From assembly GCF_008370255.1 (NCBI RefSeq), contig NZ_SEUI01000005.1:56006-120005 (forward strand): DNA of 64,000 bases, in the 5' to 3' direction. This DNA comes from Pseudoalteromonas sp. FUC4. Its GTDB lineage: Bacteria; Pseudomonadota; Gammaproteobacteria; Enterobacterales; Alteromonadaceae. A program made the translations under genes and the position numbers. Below the pieces are notes generated by a model. The model saw only the letters and a program-made list of their open reading frames with translations. It did no database searches and was not told where the DNA came from. Shown here in pieces: positions 40,001 to 48,381 of this stretch (position 1 is the stretch's first letter; every line of letters starts with the position of its first letter).

Positions 40001-40293
40001 AGAGTTGCTTTACGCTCACCTCTAGGTAGTTTTTCAAGCTCGTTAGTCGCTTGCGAATACTCGCTAAGCTCTATATGTAGCTCAACTAATTTTGCGCGTA
40101 GCTTTTCGTTGTTTGGCTCTGTGTTAAGCGCTGCATTAAGGTACGATTTTTCAAAAGTATAATCTTGTGAAAGTGCATCATCTTCAAAAAATAAGGTATG
40201 GGGGAATAATGCATATAGTGCAAAACAACTTACAGCTAATATAGCTAATATTGTTTTTATAGAAATTAACTGAGGGCGCTTTTTAGCATTCAT
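37012..40293 (-). CDS. pelB: Pel export protein PelB (TPR and outer-membrane barrel)
   Basis: A 1093-residue protein with one N-terminal membrane helix (about 11-28), a long periplasmic stretch of TPR-like helical repeats (about 45-800) and a C-terminal beta-barrel of about 280 residues ending in LGYYVHF with terminal Phe. PelB docks PelA through its TPRs and exports Pel across the outer membrane. Length is close to the Pseudomonas protein. It starts on the last base of the pelA stop codon. Confidence 0.95.
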   Translation of the reverse strand: MNAKKRPQLISIKTILAILAVSCFALYALFPHTLFFEDDALSQDYTFEKSYLNAALNTEPNNEKLRAKLVELHIELSEYSQATNELEKLPRGERKATLEIKLLYSLWLASGAKVDDRFEELSLKISVHKNWNEQILAIAKAVGLNAKVAQYYQKNKQPLIAADYWLSAGEPNKALDIYKANINADIAVKAIETALGANNPIQAYAWWETYGDKANIERTLYLANLAGNTEDAAQAIEKLLKTEPNNTDYLTKAMHLRLANGNAKGAEQLLAKLLLQTPNDKELRLLNWKVKRWQNKPKEALKEFTWLMSNRAVTPAMLTNSINDATALYLYQDANDIYEYKAQNRKLKGSGFTNWMKTNEFIGNTKQELNNIERFEQINGRSALSQYWKAKVLHDTGNLKALRALWPTYKGPKSEEDLLWIARAFWLEDDFTSAMQVLKSKQQSSDDEFWSANVDMAMRVNDKAHELFALEQLQKISPLSVGDMLHYQQLRFEGRPQELLDYLWKSESQTDRQLIQIALLSTQVNDAKSVARIHAELDKQRYNKALYPAWLILSNWYQNQSDLNSAYTTLNRAAKLSEYDPDVVLAQGWLALQMHDTVMIGRILTRYSQSDTSYAWTQLLASLSIYEKSYNSAYFYLRKLAIAEPSDLTTLVNLADVMKQLGYYANAAELNHYLLQHLPKDKYAYRGLMFRWAGAMAVPHLMQLNTMEELAPDTIGEPQTNWWLARRAAQKLEPWQKLQLYMTNGEFNKAKQLIAEGSLSKLDELNALLYLKQPYATMQRWYEELTGELDESQLSLLRNARSSYFRALEINLSPEAGLNSSQYDVNVYFPYANGQWKLSLSNQQNLDNNGLLFAIEDKMTFGRWYFDAKIDSHQGSLVSRQGLSLDSRYQWDSRTQVGLKLEYNVENRQSEALLSYAQLDKATAYVNYNIDNRQNVQLSAAAMSFSRRNDGSSLINGQEYNARYQYSILKDRPIWNAYFSAQWQDFERVNALINTETRPLIVDLQPFRRFALGTSFASTGSLEPPYLGANPSWLFDISTGYQTLNDTVDVSVSSGAGWSVLGDDLFKLQLGYQSSNKVGNSDTQLQLGYYVHF

Positions 40294-43001
40294 TATCGAG
40301 CAGCTCCATTACAGTTAAGGTATCCATAAAATTGACCTTTTGGTAGATTAAAGTGCGTTACATTAGAGCGTGTTACCCCTTTAAACTGCTTACCTAAATT
40401 AGATACGAATTCGCAAGATTGTGCATTAATTAAATCAAGTGAAGCAGGTACCCACGCTTTAAAGCTGACAGGGCCATTAACTTGCCAGTTATCAATAACT
40501 ACATTCGCTGATGCTAAATAAGGTTTTTTACTATTTTGGCTGTGATCAAAACTTAGGCGAGCTATGTTACTAATAATATGTATGTAGTCACCTTTTTCAG
40601 TAACGCCTGATACACCCTCACTTTGAGCAATGTTTGGCATATCAAAATCAGTAGGAATTCGTAAAGTGCGAATATATTTCGAGCTAAATAACCATTCATT
40701 ATTACTGTTTTTTGCTAGCGCAGAAAAGTAAAAGTCTTTTGCTACTTTTGCGTAATGGCTCAAATGTACCGGTGTATTTGGTCTTGCTAAAACATAATCT
40801 ATATTATGTTTGAGGGCATCTAAACCAGCAAGAACCTCACCAGAGTAAAAGTGATAATAAATAGTGTAAGGTTTTAGCCTATATGGTTTTTCTGTTATTT
40901 CAAACGTTTCGGTTAAGCGTCTAAAGCCGTAATAAGGACCATGCCATAGGTTTGTATATACGTTTTCATTTAATATGGGGGCGTAAATTTGATACAGCAA
41001 ATCTCGCTCTGGTCTGCCTATTGGTGATACATGTGTAAGGCTTGGGTTATCGGCATTTACATCAGTATTACCGCCATTAACGTTTAATACGCCTGCATCA
41101 CGGGCAAGCTCAAGCGCTTTAGGACCGGGAGTTGCATCGCCTGACCACAAAATCATTACTGTTTTTTTATTTTTAGGTGTGAGCTTTTCATCAATGTACT
41201 TTATCGAATCGGTGATTTCTTTTTTTAGGCTGATTGTGTTGTAGCCAGGTACATCAAGGTGAAAACCGTAATCAGTGTCATCTTCATTTATTTTTTTTCG
41301 CCCAGATAGCGCTGTCCAAAAATAGGGATGACTATAAGTATGCGAAGCAATTTCTACATAAGGTAAATTAAAAATACTACGCGCAATATCTTCAAGTTTG
41401 GCGCTTTGTTTAGCGTGAATACCGCCTTCTTCAATGTCAGCTTGGATCACTGATGACGTTAAAGGCAGCTTATAGCGTTTAATTATCTCATCGCGAATTA
41501 CTTCTGCTGAATAGGGTTTGCCTTCGTAATGGGCAACACTTGTAAATCCATCCCCATCAATATGCAGTGTAAGCATTCGCCTGCCACTTTCAGTGGTTGT
41601 ATCTGGCACTAATATAGGCGGTAGGCCCATTGCTTGAGTAAGCAATGTACGCGGGTCAATAACCCATTTGCTGCCTTCCATCGGAAATGTGTCAATTAAC
41701 CAAGGAGCGGCCACGACAGCACCATATTTAGTTTTAGCCGCTTGTACAATACTTACATTATTAGCAGACTTTATTGTTATCAGAGCGGTGGCTTCAGTAA
41801 CTAACTTAATCATGTATGGTTTAACAATTGGAGGCGGTGTTGTGGACTCCCCTTTAAGCCAAGGTACAAAGATATCTTGTTTGTATGGGCCTTGAGGTAG
41901 TATGTTTAACGATTCAATACCTAAGCTTAATAGTAATTTACTTGATTGTGGTAACTCGCCTAAAATGAGTTCTGGTACAAGACCTAAATTAGCTTCAAGC
42001 CAATTAGTAAGTGTTGGTGTGTAAAACGCATCGCTTGTGGTCCACGAGATAATACCTGCATGTAAGCTAGGATCAACCAAAGGTAAGTCGCGCTTTGCCA
42101 TATCTATGTAGTCAGGTATATATCCCAAATACTCAATCATGGTTGCTAGTTTTAAATGTACGGTTGTGTAAATGAGTGGTTTTACATTACTGTTGTACGG
42201 AATTAGAATACGCCTTGGTACTGGTGATATGGTTGATGTACCCCATGTTTGCAAGTGCCCATCCGTTACCCAAGGTGTAAAGCCAGCTTGTTTTATTTTT
42301 TGTGCCATCGCAAGACGGTTATCAGGCTTTGCATAATCAATTACTTGTACTTTAAAACCTAAGTTTTGTGCTGTTTTTAGTTGTGCACTTAGCCAAGCTT
42401 GATCGTTCTTGGTGGTTAGTTTGTAGCTATCATTAGTCGGGTTATAATGGCTATATAAACCTTCCGCAACTAAGTCATTGGCTAATTCGGACAGTTTAGG
42501 TAATAACTCAAAGCCGCGGTTAAGAATAAGATGCTTATTAAACTTACCAGAGAGATTTTTTATAATTGCAACTAAGCCATCTTGCTGATCTGATTTACTG
42601 TGCTTGTCATCTAAAAGTTGATAGCTGTCTAGCGTATCTAAAAATAAACCACTGAAACCACGCGCTTTTAAAGTAGCTGCGCGATCTTGCATTTGTTGTT
42701 GCCAATGCGTAGATGTTAAATCGGCAATGTGACTATTCCAGTTAGGGTTAACTGAAAGTGAAGACTCACTTTTATTAAACGATTCACCTACACTTAAATA
42801 AGCATAAACAGCTATGTTACGCTGTTTGAACCAATTAAGTTCGTGCTCAGTCACAAGGTCAGGCTGGACGACAACACGAGAGTAAAAAGTCATTTCGGCT
42901 AATGGCATCGGCGCTGAGTAGTAAAAAGCGATACTATTGTTTACAGGCGTTGAGAATGCATGAGTAGACACTAAAAGTGCAAGGTATAAAATATATTTCA
43001 T
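40293..43001 (-). CDS. pelA: Pel hydrolase/deacetylase PelA
   Basis: A 902-residue periplasmic enzyme and first gene of the operon. After a signal peptide (about 1-18) comes a glycoside-hydrolase domain (about 22-255; FYYSAPMPLAEM, GFSGLFLDTLDSY), a middle domain, and a polysaccharide deacetylase domain whose metal and base motifs read HIDGDGF (Asp482/484) and SHTYSHP (His554, His558). PelA deacetylates Pel, making it cationic, and trims it. No strong ribosome site is seen before the ATG. Confidence 0.94.
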   Translation of the reverse strand: MKYILYLALLVSTHAFSTPVNNSIAFYYSAPMPLAEMTFYSRVVVQPDLVTEHELNWFKQRNIAVYAYLSVGESFNKSESSLSVNPNWNSHIADLTSTHWQQQMQDRAATLKARGFSGLFLDTLDSYQLLDDKHSKSDQQDGLVAIIKNLSGKFNKHLILNRGFELLPKLSELANDLVAEGLYSHYNPTNDSYKLTTKNDQAWLSAQLKTAQNLGFKVQVIDYAKPDNRLAMAQKIKQAGFTPWVTDGHLQTWGTSTISPVPRRILIPYNSNVKPLIYTTVHLKLATMIEYLGYIPDYIDMAKRDLPLVDPSLHAGIISWTTSDAFYTPTLTNWLEANLGLVPELILGELPQSSKLLLSLGIESLNILPQGPYKQDIFVPWLKGESTTPPPIVKPYMIKLVTEATALITIKSANNVSIVQAAKTKYGAVVAAPWLIDTFPMEGSKWVIDPRTLLTQAMGLPPILVPDTTTESGRRMLTLHIDGDGFTSVAHYEGKPYSAEVIRDEIIKRYKLPLTSSVIQADIEEGGIHAKQSAKLEDIARSIFNLPYVEIASHTYSHPYFWTALSGRKKINEDDTDYGFHLDVPGYNTISLKKEITDSIKYIDEKLTPKNKKTVMILWSGDATPGPKALELARDAGVLNVNGGNTDVNADNPSLTHVSPIGRPERDLLYQIYAPILNENVYTNLWHGPYYGFRRLTETFEITEKPYRLKPYTIYYHFYSGEVLAGLDALKHNIDYVLARPNTPVHLSHYAKVAKDFYFSALAKNSNNEWLFSSKYIRTLRIPTDFDMPNIAQSEGVSGVTEKGDYIHIISNIARLSFDHSQNSKKPYLASANVVIDNWQVNGPVSFKAWVPASLDLINAQSCEFVSNLGKQFKGVTRSNVTHFNLPKGQFYGYLNCNGAAR

Positions 43002-43488
43002 TAATAATTCATTTTCATTAGATTATAGCTGTAACTCAAAGTGACGTATTCCGATTTAATGCTAGTTATTTGGTGTTAGTAATATAGGGTTGTTATATGT
43101 TAATAAAACGTTTATGTGTATATTCATTATTTATATGAACCTAAAATCTATACTAACATGGGTAATGCGCAAACTCATTACATAGGGATTAATTAGCCGC
43201 TTTAATACGCCATCAAATTAAGTTTAGATCAATCCTGTCATTAGAATTTTAAATCTATTATGAGAGGGTGGGAAATTATACATTAATTAATACGAAGGTC
43301 TCAGTGTTTTTAGTGTCAAAATACCTACCTTGCAACTATAATATCTGCCAATTGAACAATGGTATGAGTTTACTCCCACCAACCTTGTTTTTATTTACTT
43401 TGCTTTAAATCCAACAAAACAATGTAAACATTCGAAATTTAATTTTGGCTATTGTCCTATATATGCATTTATACACTCTGGAGAAACA
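43002..43488. other. Divergent control region of pel and a chemoreceptor
   Basis: This 487-base AT-rich gap lies between pelA and the chemoreceptor gene and must hold both promoters. I see no ORF with a ribosome site, no strong inverted repeat and no clear sigma-28 or sigma-54 element. The ribosome site CTGGAG ahead of the chemoreceptor is good. Confidence 0.5.
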
Positions 43489-45156
43489 ATGAGTAATTTA
43501 AGCTTGAAAAACAAACTGTTGTTATTAGCTATTTTGCCCCTAATGCTACTTTTGATTAGCTTAATGCTGAGCTCTTATTATTTAGAGAATAAAAATCAGC
43601 AACAAAATTTTGAATCATTTCAAACTAAGCTGATAAGTGACAAGCAAACGTTATTAAGTACCGAAATTGAAATTGCTAGCAAAATTGTTCGCTATCAATT
43701 AGAAAATGGCTCTGAGCAGGATGCTAAAAACGCTTTAAGAGACTTAACGTTTGGCCAAGGTGGTTATTTTTTTATATATGATACAAATGGCGTTAGTGTT
43801 TTTCATGCATTATTAGGTGATGCTATTGAAGGGCAAAATAAAATAGGGATGACTGACCCTAACGGTAAAAAAATTATAGTGGGTTTACTGGAGCAAGCAA
43901 AAAAAGGCAGCGGGGCTTTTAACTATCATTTTCAAAAACCAAATACCACAGGTCTAGTTGAGAAAATGGGCTACGCAGCAATGATCCCCGGCACAAACTG
44001 GATGATTGGCACTGGTGCATATATGGATGATATAGACGCCGAATTAGTTAAATACCAAACGACAATGCAAGAACACATGAATGATAAAGTAATGACCTTA
44101 TTATTAATTGCTTTATTTTGGGTTGTTTTAACAATTATATGTGCGTTAATTGCCGCAAATACAATGGTAAAACCAATACAGCGTATGGCGCAAAGCCTTG
44201 ACGATATTGCCAAAGGTGAGGGCGATTTAACTAAACGTTTAGACATTGATACTAACGATGAAATAGGCCAACTTGGCGAAGCATTTAATATGTTTGTAAG
44301 TAAGTTACATGGCATTATTGCTAATGTGGTTGATGTAACACACGATGTAAAAACAGCTTCTGGTGATATAAATACACAAACACGATTAATTGAAGACAAA
44401 CTACTTAATCATAATCACGAAACAGACTTAGTCGCGACAGCAATTACCGAAATGTCAGCTACTTCTCATGAGGTGGCTCAAAATACAAACCAAGTGGCAG
44501 AGTCAACCCAAGCGGCAACGCAAGAAGTTGCTAAAGCGCAAGAGTGTGTTGATATTTCACTCAGTGAAGTGTCAAACTTAATGGGAGAAATTAACCTAGC
44601 TGCTGAACAAGTTGATTCACTCAGTGATCAATCTAAAAAGATTAATAGCGTACTAAGTGTAATTGGTGGAATTGCTGAGCAAACAAATTTACTTGCACTT
44701 AATGCTGCAATAGAAGCTGCGCGAGCAGGTGAGCAAGGCAGAGGGTTTGCTGTTGTTGCTGATGAAGTAAGAAGCCTAGCAAGTCGTACTCAAGTTAGCA
44801 CACTAGAGATTAGCGAAATGTTGAGTGAGCTACATAATTTAGTATCAGATGCAGTTGCTGCAATGCAAGCGAGTCAAAATAGTTGTAATCGCTCTGTTGA
44901 TTCGTCTCGTGCTATTTCAGAAAGTTTAGGCGCGGTAACAAGCTCAGTTAGATCAATTAACGACATGAGTACGCAAATCGCAACAGCAGCGCTGGAGCAA
45001 AGTAGCGTTACAGAAGAAATAAACCGTAATGTGTTTGCCATTCAAGAAATAGTTAATGAGTTGACTATTTCAAGCAAAACCACCTCTACAGTAGGTCAGC
45101 ATTTGGCTGCGCGTGGTGAAAACTTAGGCCAGCTTGTTGGTCAGTTTAAAATTTAA
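43489..45156 (+). CDS. Methyl-accepting chemotaxis protein with single Cache domain
   Basis: A 555-residue chemoreceptor: membrane helix at about 8-28, periplasmic single Cache domain (about 35-190; [34 protein letters not shown]), second helix at about 198-220, HAMP at about 221-275, and a signalling domain whose tip is [20 protein letters not shown]. No C-terminal NWETF pentapeptide is seen. Cache domains of this type often bind small carboxylates. It is monocistronic and ends at a terminator. Confidence 0.94.
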   Translation: MSNLSLKNKLLLLAILPLMLLLISLMLSSYYLENKNQQQNFESFQTKLISDKQTLLSTEIEIASKIVRYQLENGSEQDAKNALRDLTFGQGGYFFIYDTNGVSVFHALLGDAIEGQNKIGMTDPNGKKIIVGLLEQAKKGSGAFNYHFQKPNTTGLVEKMGYAAMIPGTNWMIGTGAYMDDIDAELVKYQTTMQEHMNDKVMTLLLIALFWVVLTIICALIAANTMVKPIQRMAQSLDDIAKGEGDLTKRLDIDTNDEIGQLGEAFNMFVSKLHGIIANVVDVTHDVKTASGDINTQTRLIEDKLLNHNHETDLVATAITEMSATSHEVAQNTNQVAESTQAATQEVAKAQECVDISLSEVSNLMGEINLAAEQVDSLSDQSKKINSVLSVIGGIAEQTNLLALNAAIEAARAGEQGRGFAVVADEVRSLASRTQVSTLEISEMLSELHNLVSDAVAAMQASQNSCNRSVDSSRAISESLGAVTSSVRSINDMSTQIATAALEQSSVTEEINRNVFAIQEIVNELTISSKTTSTVGQHLAARGENLGQLVGQFKI

Positions 45157-45178
45157 CAAAGCTTGAAGCTCTACACTA

Positions 45179-45205
45179 AAAGCCGCTAATAGCGGCTTTA
45201 TTTTT
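45179..45205 (+). terminator. Rho-independent terminator
   Basis: AAAGCCGC / GCGGCTTT with loop TAATA followed by ATTTTT, 22 bases after the chemoreceptor stop codon. Confidence 0.88.
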
Positions 45206-45262
45206 GTGGGCGATTTTTTGTAAAAATTATTGAATTTTTCGTATGCGTTAAGGTCTATCAGC

Positions 45263-45778
45263 ATGCAAATATACCTATACAGTGAAATAACCATGCAAAA
45301 CATGCCATCAATTAAACGTTGTACTCGAGAAGAGTTAGCGCCAGAACAAGATTTGGGGCGTTTAGTCTCTTTTTTACGTTCGAGATTAGCCATTCATGTT
45401 GATGCCAAGTTACTCCCTATGGACTTAACTTCAGCGCAATATATTGTGGTTGTACTACTTGCGAGAGAGTCGGTTAATACGCTTGCAGGACTCTGCGAGT
45501 ATATGGTTTATGACCGTGGCGCTATGAGCCGCTTACTAAACAGACTTGAAGAAAAAGGACTCATTATTAAAACGCAATGTGAGTTTGATAAGCGCTCAAC
45601 TATTTTGTGTTTAAGTGAAAAAGGTAAAGCGCTTTGTCCTGAAATTATGCCTGTAGTGAACGAAGTCTATGCGCAAGCATTAAATGGTTTTTCAGAGCCA
45701 GAAAAAAACCAAATAATCGACTTACTATTCAAAGCTATAAATAATCTTGATTTACTGCCAGACTCGCCTCAAAAGTAG
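45263..45778 (+). CDS. MarR-family transcriptional regulator
   Basis: A 171-residue winged-helix regulator. The HTH region reads VNTLAGLCEYMVYDRGAMSRLLNRLEEKGLI, with a wing near FDKRSTILCLSEKG. Helices before and after form the dimer interface. The ATG at 45263 is supported by AAGGTC eight bases upstream; ATGs at 45293 and 45302 lack such a site but would remove only an unconserved tail. A MarR-type palindrome lies 93 bases after its stop codon, ahead of the next gene. The ligand is unknown. Confidence 0.87.
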   Translation: MQIYLYSEITMQNMPSIKRCTREELAPEQDLGRLVSFLRSRLAIHVDAKLLPMDLTSAQYIVVVLLARESVNTLAGLCEYMVYDRGAMSRLLNRLEEKGLIIKTQCEFDKRSTILCLSEKGKALCPEIMPVVNEVYAQALNGFSEPEKNQIIDLLFKAINNLDLLPDSPQK

Positions 45779-45860
45779 ATTATCAATAAAATAGCGATAC
45801 TGTTTCAATAGAAAGTTAGCGTGCTAATTAGTTGATCTGATTGTGCGCAGAATCTAACTT

Positions 45861-45895
45861 TGATAATATAGTTGCCTAGGCAATTAAAGTTATCA
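45861..45895. promoter_or_regulatory. MarR-type operator palindrome
   Basis: TTGCCTAGGCAA (45872-45883) is a perfect 12-base palindrome with the half-sites TTGCC and GGCAA two bases apart, the same spacing and half-sites as the two E. coli marO sites. Flanking TGATAA and TTATCA extend the symmetry. It lies 17 bases before the kinase-like start codon, where a bound repressor could block transcription. Binding by the neighbouring MarR protein is inferred. Confidence 0.6.
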
Positions 45896-45911
45896 TCTTG
45901 TTAGGTTTGTT

Positions 45912-46661
45912 ATGATTGAAAATAATTTGTTAGTACAATTACAGCAGCAATATCCAGAACATACTTTTATGCAACAACACTTAAGTGTTGTCCATAAGGG
46001 ACGTTTTGCTAACGCGATTGTGTATCGATATAAAGATAATGAATTTGATTTAATTGTTAAAGATTTTAGCCAAAGTCCGTGGTTTATCCGCAAAACATTT
46101 GCACGTATGTCGGTAAATCAAGAGTATAAAGGGTTGAGCCGCTTAGCTGAGCTTGATGCAGTTGCTAACCGCTTTTGTAGATTGTCGCCTATAGCGGTTG
46201 CTTATAACTATATTGAAGGCACGCCACTGCGCGCTTTAATTCATGAAGACAAAACACTACCTGTTAACTTTTTTAGTGAGCTTGAGCGTCAAGTAGCAAA
46301 AATGCATCGCAAAGGCATCGTGCATTTAGACTTGCGTAATATGGGTAATATTTTATGCGGCGCAGACGGTAAACCTTATTTTATAGATTTTCAGTCCACT
46401 ATTAGCTTTTCTCGTTTTCCACGTTGGTTGCAACGCTTTATGCGAGGGTCTGACATGTCAGGTGTATATAAAGCATGGAATAAATTGGGTGAGCAACCTC
46501 TGCCACAAAAAAAGCAAGACTATTTAGAGCGCTTTAATCACGTGCGTAAACGCTGGATTTTTAAAGGTTACCCAATACAACGTGGCTATGCGTGGGGCGC
46601 TGCACTTATTACTCAATTTGTAGATTCTGACTTGGTACGAAATATTACTGATAGACTTTAA
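45912..46661 (+). CDS. Kinase-fold protein (RIO/lipopolysaccharide-kinase type)
   Basis: A 249-residue protein with a compact protein-kinase-like fold. The catalytic loop reads HLDLRNMGNIL (Asp140, Asn146) and the metal Asp lies in YFIDFQS (Asp159); Lys50 in LIVKDF is the likely ATP-binding lysine. The closest groups are RIO-like kinases and the small LPS-core kinases such as KdkA/WaaP. The C-terminal part is basic, which fits membrane or lipid association. Its substrate is unknown. The MarR-type palindrome just upstream suggests regulated expression, and a terminator follows. Confidence 0.78.
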   Translation: MIENNLLVQLQQQYPEHTFMQQHLSVVHKGRFANAIVYRYKDNEFDLIVKDFSQSPWFIRKTFARMSVNQEYKGLSRLAELDAVANRFCRLSPIAVAYNYIEGTPLRALIHEDKTLPVNFFSELERQVAKMHRKGIVHLDLRNMGNILCGADGKPYFIDFQSTISFSRFPRWLQRFMRGSDMSGVYKAWNKLGEQPLPQKKQDYLERFNHVRKRWIFKGYPIQRGYAWGAALITQFVDSDLVRNITDRL

Positions 46662-46712
46662 TTTCAAGCATAAACCGTAATTTAAAAACACCTAATTCAT
46701 TGTGTGATTTTG

Positions 46713-46747
46713 CCCATATTAGCCTAGCTAATATGGGATTTTTTTAT
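46713..46747. terminator. Rho-independent terminator
   Basis: An 11-bp perfect stem CCCATATTAGC / GCTAATATGGG with a CTA loop, followed by a long T-rich run, 51 bases after the kinase-like gene. The following 226 bases up to mgtE show no riboswitch-like structure. Confidence 0.88.
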
Positions 46748-46973
46748 TTTAAGTAATCCCTTTGGTTTGCTTACTTGTTGTTTAATCGCTCAAAAACAAT
46801 TCCTTTTACTGTTTTTTTAATTTTTTAAAATAAATATTAGTACTGCATTTAGTTTGCCCATACAATGCGCAAAAATAGCCTGCGCATGCTTAATAAGTTC
46901 ACGTTTTTCTGTAATTTTTTATTGTTCAAGTAGACTATAAATAATGTGCGCTTTTAAATTTTAAGGTTTTAAA

Positions 46974-48326
46974 ATGATTGAGTATCCGGTAGACCAACTC
47001 CCACAGCTCATAAATGATTTATTGCAATGCGATACAACAGAACGCAAAAATAAATTATTAGCAGATGCGCAGTTAACGCTTTCAACAGAGCACCTGTCAT
47101 TACTTTTTGAGGCGATACCAAAAGAACAACGACTTGAAATTTGGCAGTTACTTGATGAAGACACGCAACACGAAATTTTTGTTAATTTAAGTGAAGACAG
47201 CTGTTTATGGTTATTGCAAACACTTGATGACGTTGATGCATTTAAGCTTCTTGACGAAGTAAATGTAGAAGAACTGCTAGAACTTGAAGAAGTTATACCA
47301 GAGCGATTTGTTGAGTATGCAAAAAAGCAACTAGATGAAGCGCAAACCAAACAATATGATTTAGCGCAGCAATACCCGCCAGAACAAATTGGTCACTGGT
47401 TAGGTTTTGATTTTTTAAAAGTATCAGAAAAGCTAACAGCTGGTGGTGCTAAAAGATTGCTGCATAAAGGTTTACCGCAATATAGTGAAGTTATTTATTT
47501 AGTAAGCCGCAAGGGTAGTTTAATAGGTGAGGTTGCGGTAAATGATTTAATAAAAGCCAGCGACACCGATAACTTAATGACATTGGCAAATCATGACTTT
47601 TCATTGCTCCATGCTGATGATGATTTATATGAAGCGGCAGAAGTGGTGATCCACAGTGAAAAAATGGCACTGCCAGTGGTTAATGCTGATAACAAATTAC
47701 TTGGGCGATTAACCATTGCATCAGCGTACGAATTACGACAAGAAATTGCTGATGAAGCAGCCGCTAAAGCAGGTGGTTTACGTGAAGACGAAGACCTGTT
47801 CGCCAGTGTGCGAAAAAGTGCTAAAAACCGTGGCATATGGTTAGGTATTAATTTAGCTACTGCCTTTTTGGCGTCGTGGTTTATCGGTTTATTTGGCGCA
47901 ACGATAGAACAAGTTGTAGCACTAGCTGTATTAATGCCAGTGGTCGCTTCTATGGGCGGTATTGCAGGTAGTCAAACATTAACCGTTATTGTGCGAGGTT
48001 TGGCGCTTGGACAGGTTACAGATTCAAACCGTAGCGCTTTGCTTAAAAAAGAGCTACGTGTTGGCGCTGTTAACGGCTTGGTATGGGCGTTTGTAATTGG
48101 GTTACTTACCTTTTTATGGTTTAACGACTTAATGCTTAGCATTACGATTACGGTAGCCATATTATTGAATTTAGTGGCCGCGTCACTAGCAGGTGTTGTT
48201 ATTCCGTCTATTTTAGACAAAATGAAAATTGATCCTGCGTTATCTGGTTCGGTAATTTTAACTACCGTTACCGATATTGTTGGGTTTGTTACCTTTTTAG
48301 GTTTAGGCAGTTTATTGCTTTTATAA
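46974..48326 (+). CDS. mgtE: Magnesium transporter MgtE
   Basis: A 450-residue inner-membrane Mg channel. The cytoplasmic N domain (about 1-130, acidic helices such as LLELEEVIPERF) is followed by two CBS domains (about 135-255), a plug helix, and a five-helix membrane domain with the pore segment AVLMPVVASMGGIAGSQTLT. Mg bound to the cytoplasmic domains closes the channel in known members. Length is standard. The next gene is a CNNM-type protein. Confidence 0.94.
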   Translation: MIEYPVDQLPQLINDLLQCDTTERKNKLLADAQLTLSTEHLSLLFEAIPKEQRLEIWQLLDEDTQHEIFVNLSEDSCLWLLQTLDDVDAFKLLDEVNVEELLELEEVIPERFVEYAKKQLDEAQTKQYDLAQQYPPEQIGHWLGFDFLKVSEKLTAGGAKRLLHKGLPQYSEVIYLVSRKGSLIGEVAVNDLIKASDTDNLMTLANHDFSLLHADDDLYEAAEVVIHSEKMALPVVNADNKLLGRLTIASAYELRQEIADEAAAKAGGLREDEDLFASVRKSAKNRGIWLGINLATAFLASWFIGLFGATIEQVVALAVLMPVVASMGGIAGSQTLTVIVRGLALGQVTDSNRSALLKKELRVGAVNGLVWAFVIGLLTFLWFNDLMLSITITVAILLNLVAASLAGVVIPSILDKMKIDPALSGSVILTTVTDIVGFVTFLGLGSLLLL

Positions 48327-48332
48327 GCCTTA

Positions 48333-48365
48333 TGCTAATTCGTTTAATTAAGTGAATTGGTATTA
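48333..48365. repeat. Short relative of the palindromic repeat
   Basis: Read on the minus strand, TAATACCAATTC, then TTAATTAAACGAATTAGCA: the same ends as the left arm of the 161-base repeat near recA (TAATACCAA, then TTTAACGAATTA..AGCA) with the middle missing. It sits between mgtE and the CNNM gene. It may be an internally deleted copy or a REP-like unit. Confidence 0.45.
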
Positions 48366-48381
48366 CTAACAGGAAAATACA

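Noticed and set aside
31345-43001. Pel cluster as a new polysaccharide system
   Set aside because: Order, lengths and motifs match the known seven-gene pel operon, so it is not new.
43002-43488. Sigma-28 promoter before the chemoreceptor gene
   Set aside because: TAAA-like and GCTATTG-like pieces occur, but no pair has the right spacing and sequence.
43971-44399. Minus-strand ORF of 142 codons within the chemoreceptor gene
   Set aside because: It lies wholly opposite the second membrane helix and HAMP region of a well-supported gene, with no ribosome site.
46748-46973. Mg riboswitch upstream of mgtE
   Set aside because: I looked for a multi-stem leader with an internal terminator and found only AT-rich sequence.
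46961-47350. Minus-strand ORF of 129 codons within mgtE
   Set aside because: Ser- and Cys-rich composition and overlap with a clear family gene mark it as an antisense shadow.
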